Part shown: positions 58,482 through 64,000 of the stretch, one piece after another
Layout of the letters: each line of letters begins with the position of its first letter
Numbering within the stretch: position 1 is the first letter of the stretch
Assembly (NCBI RefSeq): GCF_016124105.1
Contig: NZ_JADGMQ010000001.1
Span: forward strand, 62,001 to 126,000
DNA from: Aquamicrobium zhengzhouense
Lineage (GTDB): Bacteria > Pseudomonadota > Alphaproteobacteria > Rhizobiales > Rhizobiaceae
Direction of reading: 5' to 3'
DNA: 64,000 nucleotides
Translations under genes and position numbers: made by a program
The notes under the pieces: generated by a model
Seen by the model: only the letters and a program-made list of their open reading frames with translations
What the model was told of the DNA's origin: nothing
Database searches by the model: none

Positions 58482-59648
58482 TTACACAAAGGGCTTTGCC
58501 GGGTCGAAGCGGCGCGGCACCAGCCTTTCGAGATAGGCGATCCCCTTTGCCGACAGGCGATTTTCCTCTGCGTCGAGGAAATCGTCAGGCATGTGGCGGG
58601 TCTTGCCGGCGACGTTCTCGAGCGGCACGCGGCGGGTTACGGTTTTCTCACCATCAAATTTCAGCGCAACCGAGCCACCGCCTTCACCGGCAACGGTGAC
58701 GGCGTAGGCGCCAGCCTCAAACGCTTCGCCTGCGTCGACTTCGCTGATCATGCCGATATTGCCGCGTGGCAGATAGCCAAACGTGTCAACGCGGGCGCGG
58801 ATGCCCTTGAGGTCTTCGGCGATGACGCGCTCAATGGCCTGGCCGAGATCGGTGCCCGAAAGGCGCACATTGCCATGCGCATCGCGTTCCAGCCGGTCGG
58901 GCGCGACGAGTTCTTCGACCATGGACTTGCCCGACGGCGCGGAAATGCCTTCCGAGATGGCGACAACGCAGCGGCCATGTTTGGCCATTGTGCGCTTGAC
59001 GTCATCAACGAAGCGGGCGCGTGCGAAAGGACGCTCTGGCACGTAGACGAGATGCGGACCGCTTTCTTCATCGAGACGCCATGCAGCGGATGCAGCGGTC
59101 AGGAAGCCGGCGTGACGGCCCATGACGATGCCGCAATAGAGGCCGGGCAGGGCGCAGAAGTCGAGATCTACTGACAGGAACGAGCCGGCAACAAATTCCG
59201 CTGCCGAGATGAAGCCCGGCGTGTGGTCATTTTCTTCAAGGTCATTGTCAATCGTCTTTGGTGCGTGGACGAAGGCGATGAAGCCATCCGAGGCGTCGCG
59301 CAGGATCGCTTGTGTGCCCGACGTGTCATTGCCGCCAATATAGACGAAGGCGGTCGCGTTTATGTTCCGCAGGCCTTTCAGAATTTGCTCGCAATACGCC
59401 GCGTCTGGCTTGTCACGGGTGGAGCCGAGCGCCGCGCTGGGTGTGGCTGCGATCTGCCTAAGCCGGGCCTCTGGGATATCCGTCAGATCGACAAAGTTGC
59501 TATCACGAATGCCACGCACGCCGTGCTTAGATCCGAGAATACGGCAACCGGGATGCTGGCGTCGCGCCTCGAGCACAATGCCTGCTAGCGTTTGATTGAT
59601 CACGGCAGTCGGGCCGCCGCCCTGCGCAATTACAAAAGTCTCGCTCAC
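58482..59648 (-). CDS. Pyrophosphate-type phosphofructokinase, GTG start
   Basis: PFK-fold enzyme, 388 aa. The phosphate donor site reads GGNDTSGT (105-112) with D108 at the position that is Gly in ATP enzymes, and PKTIDND (130-136) with K131 where ATP enzymes have Gly; Asp/Lys here is the known signature of PPi-dependent PFKs. MGRHAGFLT near 177-185 is a sugar-binding segment. The start is GTG 59648 with AGGAGG five bases upstream. Convergent with hpaH with a 3-bp gap. Fructose-6-phosphate is the expected acceptor, but other sugar or cyclitol phosphates cannot be excluded. Confidence 0.85.
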   Translation of the reverse strand: MSETFVIAQGGGPTAVINQTLAGIVLEARRQHPGCRILGSKHGVRGIRDSNFVDLTDIPEARLRQIAATPSAALGSTRDKPDAAYCEQILKGLRNINATAFVYIGGNDTSGTQAILRDASDGFIAFVHAPKTIDNDLEENDHTPGFISAAEFVAGSFLSVDLDFCALPGLYCGIVMGRHAGFLTAASAAWRLDEESGPHLVYVPERPFARARFVDDVKRTMAKHGRCVVAISEGISAPSGKSMVEELVAPDRLERDAHGNVRLSGTDLGQAIERVIAEDLKGIRARVDTFGYLPRGNIGMISEVDAGEAFEAGAYAVTVAGEGGGSVALKFDGEKTVTRRVPLENVAGKTRHMPDDFLDAEENRLSAKGIAYLERLVPRRFDPAKPFV

Positions 59649-59685
59649 GGCATCCTCCTAAAATTGTGAAAATTCTTTAAATCGA

Positions 59686-59708
59686 TTGAAGTTCAACATC
59701 AACTTCAA
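59686..59708. promoter_or_regulatory. Inverted repeat in the PFK promoter region
   Basis: TTGAAGTT (59686-59693) and AACTTCAA (59701-59708) form a perfect 8-bp dyad with 7-bp spacer, 38 bp upstream of the GTG. Shape and position fit an operator. Confidence 0.42.
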
Positions 59709-59776
59709 GCAGGTCTGTTCGAGTTGTCTTAACGAGCTACATCACTGCAAAAGCTGTATATAGAAAGGAACATGTC

Positions 59777-60079
59777 ATGCGAGGACGTATCGCGACTGCG
59801 CTCGTGTTTATCGCGGCGTTTACTGCGCCTGCATTGGCGCAGGGTCGGCCCGACGCGCGACGGATGACCTGCGAGCAGGTTCAAGAGCTTATCTGGCAAC
59901 GTGGCGCTGCTGTCGTCACGACAGGACAGCATACTTACGAACGTTTCGTCTCGGCGCGGCGCTTCTGCGATATCCCGAATGTGCCTCGCCCCAGAGTGAT
60001 CAGCACGAGGGACACGCAGCGATGCGAAGTCTATGCCTGCGAGCGTGATCCGTTCGAAGACATGTTCGAACGCTGGTAA
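59777..60079 (+). CDS. Small secreted Cys-containing protein, function unknown
   Basis: 100-aa product with a signal peptide (residues 1-21, cleavage after ALA) and a short mature part carrying four Cys (in RMTCEQVQ, RFCDIP, and RCEVYAC), probably two disulfides. The MTCEQVQELIWQRGAAVVTTG segment recurs in rhizobial hypothetical proteins; no function known to me. AAAGGAA stands six bases before the ATG. Divergent from the PFK gene and convergent (8-bp gap) with the aminotransferase. Confidence 0.7.
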   Translation: MRGRIATALVFIAAFTAPALAQGRPDARRMTCEQVQELIWQRGAAVVTTGQHTYERFVSARRFCDIPNVPRPRVISTRDTQRCEVYACERDPFEDMFERW

Positions 60080-60087
60080 TCACTGGA

Positions 60088-61284
60088 TCAGGCTCGGCGT
60101 TCGAGCTTCTGATCCGCATATGTGCCTGCAAAGCGGGCAATCCGACCTGCCGCCTCGCGAAGCAGGTCGTCTGGCTGGCAGAGGCTGATGCGGATGTGCC
60201 CGGCCGCGGACTGGCCGAAGCTGCTGCCTGGCATGACTGCGACCTGCTCCTTTTCGAGAAGGCCCCAGGCAAAGGCCTCATCGTCAGTCTCCAGTTCTGA
60301 AACGTCCAGCATGATGTACATGCCACCTTCGGAGCCGCGCACGCTTATGCCGTTCATGCTGCGCACCGCATCAAGAAAGACGGTACGCCGACTGGAATAT
60401 CGCGCAGCGATTTTCGCGACGCCATGCGAGTTTTCAAGCGCATCGATCGCGGCGCGTGAGAGGAAATCGGGCAGACCGTAGGTCGAAACAAGGTTCAGGC
60501 TCACAAGGGTTTCGATTGCGCTCTCTGGCCCGGTCAGCCAACCAACGCGCCATCCCGTCATGCCGTGGCTCTTTGACATCGAGTTCACGACGAGAGTGCG
60601 CTCCGCCATGCCGGGCAAAGAGCGCGGGGAAATGTGTTCGCGGTCACCGGCGATGGTCCAGTAAACTTCGTCCGAAATCAGCCACAAATCATGCTTGCGG
60701 CAAATGTCTGCAATGCCCTCGAGCGTTTCACGGCTGTAGACCGCACCTGTCGGGTTGTTTGGCGTATTGATCAGGATGACGCGCGTGTTCGGCTTTACCG
60801 CAGCCTCGATCGCTTCGGCGCGTGGCTGGAAACCATCTTCGGCAAGCGCATCCACCACCGAGACATCCACTTGAGCTGATCGGAATGTCGGTGGGTAAGT
60901 GGCGTAGTAGGGCGAGATGATGATTGCGTGATCGCCGGGATCAGCTGCGGCGAGTGTCGCAGCGAAGAGTGCAGCCTGACCGCCCGGATTCGCAAGGATC
61001 TCGCTCGATGATGTTTCAACCCCGGTGCAGGCACTGGATGCCTCTGCCATCGCCTCGCGCAGACGCGGGATGCCTGGAAGCTGGGTATAGTGATGATGAC
61101 CGGCACGCAGTTCGCGAATGCAGGCCTCCACCGTCGCCTCCGGCGTGTGAAAATCATGGTCGCCGACCGACAGCATGATGATCGGCTCACCGGCTTGCTT
61201 ACGGGTCATGGCCTCGAAGTGAACCTCCCAGCCATCCTTGCCGGAAGGGGTGATACCTGCGACGCGCGATGAAAGCTTTGGCAT
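60088..61284 (-). CDS. PLP-dependent aminotransferase, class I/II
   Basis: Fold-type I aminotransferase, 398 aa. PLP lysine K238 is in SMSKSHGMTGWRVG, with N177 (TPNNPTG), D205 and Y208 (SDEVYW) and R246 completing the cofactor pocket; the C-terminal Arg of the HIRISLC segment would bind the substrate carboxylate. It resembles aspartate/aromatic aminotransferases of the AspC-type but no substrate is secure. It lies 25 bp after the flavoprotein gene on the same strand, so the two are probably one operon. Confidence 0.85.
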   Translation of the reverse strand: MPKLSSRVAGITPSGKDGWEVHFEAMTRKQAGEPIIMLSVGDHDFHTPEATVEACIRELRAGHHHYTQLPGIPRLREAMAEASSACTGVETSSSEILANPGGQAALFAATLAAADPGDHAIIISPYYATYPPTFRSAQVDVSVVDALAEDGFQPRAEAIEAAVKPNTRVILINTPNNPTGAVYSRETLEGIADICRKHDLWLISDEVYWTIAGDREHISPRSLPGMAERTLVVNSMSKSHGMTGWRVGWLTGPESAIETLVSLNLVSTYGLPDFLSRAAIDALENSHGVAKIAARYSSRRTVFLDAVRSMNGISVRGSEGGMYIMLDVSELETDDEAFAWGLLEKEQVAVMPGSSFGQSAAGHIRISLCQPDDLLREAAGRIARFAGTYADQKLERRA

Positions 61285-61309
61285 TCTACGTCTCTCTGTC
61301 TCCTGCGGC

Positions 61310-63763
61310 TCAGCTTCTCAGCCGCTCATTCTCCGGGTCCCACAGAGGGCGGTCCGGATGGATCGTTGCAGTGAAGCGGTCGCCGAATATTTCCATCTCA
61401 ACCTTATCGCCCGGAACCGCAAGATCCGGGCGCAGCATGGCAAAGGCTATTGATTGGTCAACCCGGTGGCCCCATCCGCCCGAAAGCGTCTCTCCGACGA
61501 TCTGTCCATCGTGCCAGAGCGTCGACATATAGGGTGCATCGCACGGCCCCGGATTGTCGATGGTCAGAACCACGAATTTTTTTGATGAACCCAGTTGCTT
61601 CTCGCGCTCAAGATCGGCTTTGCCTGGGAAGTCGGATTTGTCCCGGCGAACAAAGCGCTCAAGCCTACCCTGCAGGATGGTGTAGTCCGTGGAAAGCTCC
61701 GTCTTCCACGCCCGGTAGGCTTTTTCGAGACGCAAAGAATCGAGGGCGAACATGCCGAAGGGCTTCAGGCCATGCTTTTGTCCGGCAGCCCAAACCCTGT
61801 CGAAGATGGCAGCAGTATCCTCAACCTTCGAGTGGATTTCCCAGCCAAGTTCACCTGCAAAGGAGACGCGGACGAGTTGACACCAGTGATCGCCAATTTG
61901 CGCCGACTGGTGTGTGAGCCAGGGTTGGGTGACGTCGGCGTTGGAAATTTCAGCGAGAATGTCGCGCGATCTGGGTCCAGTCAGGATCTGGCATGAAAAG
62001 CCCTCCGTGACGTTATCAAGAGTCATTTGAGTCGTTTGCGGCAGGTGGTTTCGAAGCCACTCGAAGTCGTGGCTCTCGGCAGCCGCTGCTGTGATCAGGA
62101 AGAAGGATTCCTCACCAACGGCCATAACCGACATTTCGGTGACAATGCGCCCCCTCTCATCTGGGAAGTAGGCAAGGCCGATCCGGCCGGGTTTGGGAAC
62201 CGAGCCGGTGATCAGCGACGAGAGCCAAGCACGTGCGCCATCGCCTTGCAGACGGAAGCGCGAGAAGCCGGGGAGGTCGAGGATGCCGGCTGCATCGCGC
62301 ACCGCATGGCACTCTTCGCGTATGCGGGTGAACCAGGGCCCGTCGCGATCGAATGTCTGCGTCGAGGCTTCCGAGGTATCGTCGCCTGGCATAGCGTACC
62401 AGTTGGCGCGTTCCCAGCCATTATAGGCGCCAAACTGCGCACCTAACGACGCGAGGCGGTCGTGTAGGGGAGACTTCTTGATGCCACGTGCAGCGGGCCA
62501 GGTATGACGTGGAAACTGGATGGCATACTCGTTGCCGTAAATCTCCATCCCTTTCGCAATCGCGTATGAGGGCTCGGCGGCAAAGCTCGTGAACCTGCGT
62601 GGATCGCACGACCACATGTCCCACTCGGTTGCGCCCTCGGTCACCCATTCGGCCAGCACCTTTCCGGCACCGCCTGCCTGAGCGATCCCGAAGGTGAAGA
62701 CGCAGGCCTCATAGGCGTCGGGCACGCCGGGCATTGGCCCGATCAGTGGATTGCCATCTGGCGCATAAGGGATGGGGCCGTTGATGACTTTCGAAAGGCC
62801 CGCGGTGCCGAGGATGGGCACGCGTTTGACGGCATCATCAAGATACCATTCGAGGCGCTCGAGATCGTCGGGGTAAAGCTGGAACGAAAAATCGTCCGGC
62901 ATAGGATCGTCAGGCGTTGCCCAATGGGCGCGGCAGTTGCGCTCATAGGGGCCGAGATTCATGCCGTGCTTTTCCTGCCGCAGATAATAGGAGGAATCGA
63001 CATCGCGCAGCAGCGGCAGCTTGTGGCCGACTTCCTCCGACCAGGCCTTCAGCTCGGGGATTTCGTCAAAGAGGATGTACTGATGGCTCATCACCATCAT
63101 CGGCACGTCACGGCCGAACATCCTGCCGACCTCGGCGGCGCGGTAGCCGGCGGCATTGACGACCTTTTCACAGCGTATTTCGCCCTTTTCGGTAGAGATC
63201 ACCCATTCATCGTTCTCACGACGAACCCCGATGACGGGGCAGAAGCGAATGATCTTTGCTCCGAGATCGCGAGCTCCCTTGGCGAGTGCTTGCGTGAGCT
63301 GCGCGGGGTCGATGTCGCCGTCATTCGGGTCGTAAAGAGCTCCAACGAGGTCATGCGTTTCGAGGAACGGATACCGGCTGCGGATCTCTTCGGGGCCGAT
63401 GACGTCAATATGCATGCCTTGGTAGCGGCCCATGCCCTTGGCGCGCTGAAACTCGCGCATCCGCTCCTTGCTGTGAGCCAGGCGCAATGACCCGGTGACG
63501 TGATAGTTCATAGGATAGTCGACCTCTTCTGCGAGGCCTCGATAGAGCTCCGCAGAATAGCGCTGCATGTTCATCAACGACCACGATGAAGAAAAGGTCG
63601 GCACGTTTCCGGCTGCGTGCCAGGTGGACCCAGACGTCAGTTCATTTTTCTCCAGAAGGACGCAGTCAGTCCAGCCGGCCTTCGCCAGATGGTACAGGCA
63701 TGACACCCCAACGGCACCGCCACCAATGATGACCACCCGCGCGGTTGCTGGAAGCTCTGACAT
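61310..63763 (-). CDS. Dimethylglycine/sarcosine dehydrogenase-like flavoprotein with GcvT domain
   Basis: 817-aa oxidoreductase. The N-terminal DAO-type domain has the dinucleotide motif IGGGAVGVS (13-21) and STWHAAG with H49, the His that carries covalent FAD in dimethylglycine dehydrogenase. The C-terminal third (from about residue 430) is a GcvT-like aminomethyltransferase/folate domain with GELGWEIH and FGMFALDSLRLEK. Such proteins demethylate N-methyl-glycines and hand the C1 unit to tetrahydrofolate. The exact methylated amine is not fixed. First gene of a two-gene operon. Confidence 0.88.
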   Translation of the reverse strand: MSELPATARVVIIGGGAVGVSCLYHLAKAGWTDCVLLEKNELTSGSTWHAAGNVPTFSSSWSLMNMQRYSAELYRGLAEEVDYPMNYHVTGSLRLAHSKERMREFQRAKGMGRYQGMHIDVIGPEEIRSRYPFLETHDLVGALYDPNDGDIDPAQLTQALAKGARDLGAKIIRFCPVIGVRRENDEWVISTEKGEIRCEKVVNAAGYRAAEVGRMFGRDVPMMVMSHQYILFDEIPELKAWSEEVGHKLPLLRDVDSSYYLRQEKHGMNLGPYERNCRAHWATPDDPMPDDFSFQLYPDDLERLEWYLDDAVKRVPILGTAGLSKVINGPIPYAPDGNPLIGPMPGVPDAYEACVFTFGIAQAGGAGKVLAEWVTEGATEWDMWSCDPRRFTSFAAEPSYAIAKGMEIYGNEYAIQFPRHTWPAARGIKKSPLHDRLASLGAQFGAYNGWERANWYAMPGDDTSEASTQTFDRDGPWFTRIREECHAVRDAAGILDLPGFSRFRLQGDGARAWLSSLITGSVPKPGRIGLAYFPDERGRIVTEMSVMAVGEESFFLITAAAAESHDFEWLRNHLPQTTQMTLDNVTEGFSCQILTGPRSRDILAEISNADVTQPWLTHQSAQIGDHWCQLVRVSFAGELGWEIHSKVEDTAAIFDRVWAAGQKHGLKPFGMFALDSLRLEKAYRAWKTELSTDYTILQGRLERFVRRDKSDFPGKADLEREKQLGSSKKFVVLTIDNPGPCDAPYMSTLWHDGQIVGETLSGGWGHRVDQSIAFAMLRPDLAVPGDKVEMEIFGDRFTATIHPDRPLWDPENERLRS

Positions 63764-63928
63764 GTCTCCTCCCTTAGTATCTCATGCAGCAGCAGACATG
63801 ATTGAGGGCCGCGCGCAGTTCCGCAAGCTGGAGGACCGGCTGGGCCAAAGGATTTGCGCGCCGTGCCAGTTTCGCCTATGCGAGGTTTCCAGGGAGGTTA
63901 TTTTGCCCTAGGCACCGAAAGGCGTGAA

Positions 63929-64000
63929 ATGCTCTCACCAGACGCGAAGATCGGGACGTCCGAAACTACTAGCATTGTTGATGAGGCACTCGATTCTCGA
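63929..64000 (+). other. Possible start of a gene running out of the window
   Basis: ATG 63929 preceded by GAAAGG opens 24 codons without stop to the window edge, divergent from the flavoprotein gene, where a regulator would be expected. Too short to recognise. The rest of 63764-63928 shows nothing clear. Confidence 0.2.

Overview
The window reads as core chromosome of an alphaproteobacterium, most likely order Hyphomicrobiales (Rhizobiales), close to Phyllobacteriaceae/Mesorhizobium-like lineages. This placement is inferred from gene order (djlA-amidase-slt-rnpB-mraZ...ddl-ftsQAZ-lpxC-bamD-recN-ligA), gene sequences, high GC and dense 4-bp (ATGA) gene overlaps; no 16S rRNA or tRNA gene is present. 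No insertion sequence, prophage, integrase or CRISPR array was seen.

Layout. (1) 1-2672: end of a DnaJ/TerB protein, a cytoplasmic AmpD-type amidase, a secreted lytic transglycosylase and the RNase P RNA gene. (2) 3063-16722: first half of the division/cell-wall (dcw) cluster, mraZ-rsmH-ftsL-ftsI-murE-murF-mraY-murD-ftsW-murG-murC-murB, almost all overlapping or within a few bases, closed by a terminator. (3) 16777-21983: a separate ddl-ftsQ-ftsA-ftsZ unit preceded by a dense cluster of GANTC (CcrM) sites and closed by a terminator. (4) 22170-29229: lpxC, bamD, recN, ligA and the azlCD amino acid exporter. (5) 29226-34922: aminopeptidase P, a DUF1127-type small protein, an operon of a small membrane protein, SCO1/SenC and prmA, a cytochrome b561, a hexapeptide acyltransferase and a Gly/Asn-rich secreted protein behind a G10 tract. 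(6) 34938-35163: gene-free run of strong hairpins. (7) 35334-47220: uvrD/pcrA, a kinase-like protein with an AMP-ligase-like tail, a thioesterase, an FAD-linked D-lactate-type dehydrogenase, a giant AsmA protein, pyrE, a TauE/SafE permease and a small FPASDP-motif membrane protein. (8) 47284-53510: tamA-tamB. (9) 53841-58478: a five-gene homoprotocatechuate meta-cleavage operon (hpaF-E-D-G-H). (10) 58482-64000: a PPi-type phosphofructokinase, a small secreted Cys protein, an aminotransferase and a dimethylglycine-dehydrogenase-like flavoprotein.

The genes work together mainly as an envelope module: Mur enzymes, MraY and MurG make lipid II; FtsW/FtsI polymerise and crosslink it at a ring organised by FtsZ/FtsA/FtsQ/FtsL; LpxC, BamD, TamA/TamB and the AsmA protein build the outer membrane. 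The accessory content is modest: the hpa operon with its convergent PPi-PFK, the methylated-amine flavoprotein pair, and several small secreted or membrane proteins. No clearly new multi-gene system was found. The points most worth a second look are the GANTC cluster before ddl-ftsQAZ, the hairpin array at 34938-35163, and the kinase/AMP-ligase-like fusion at 37992-39050.
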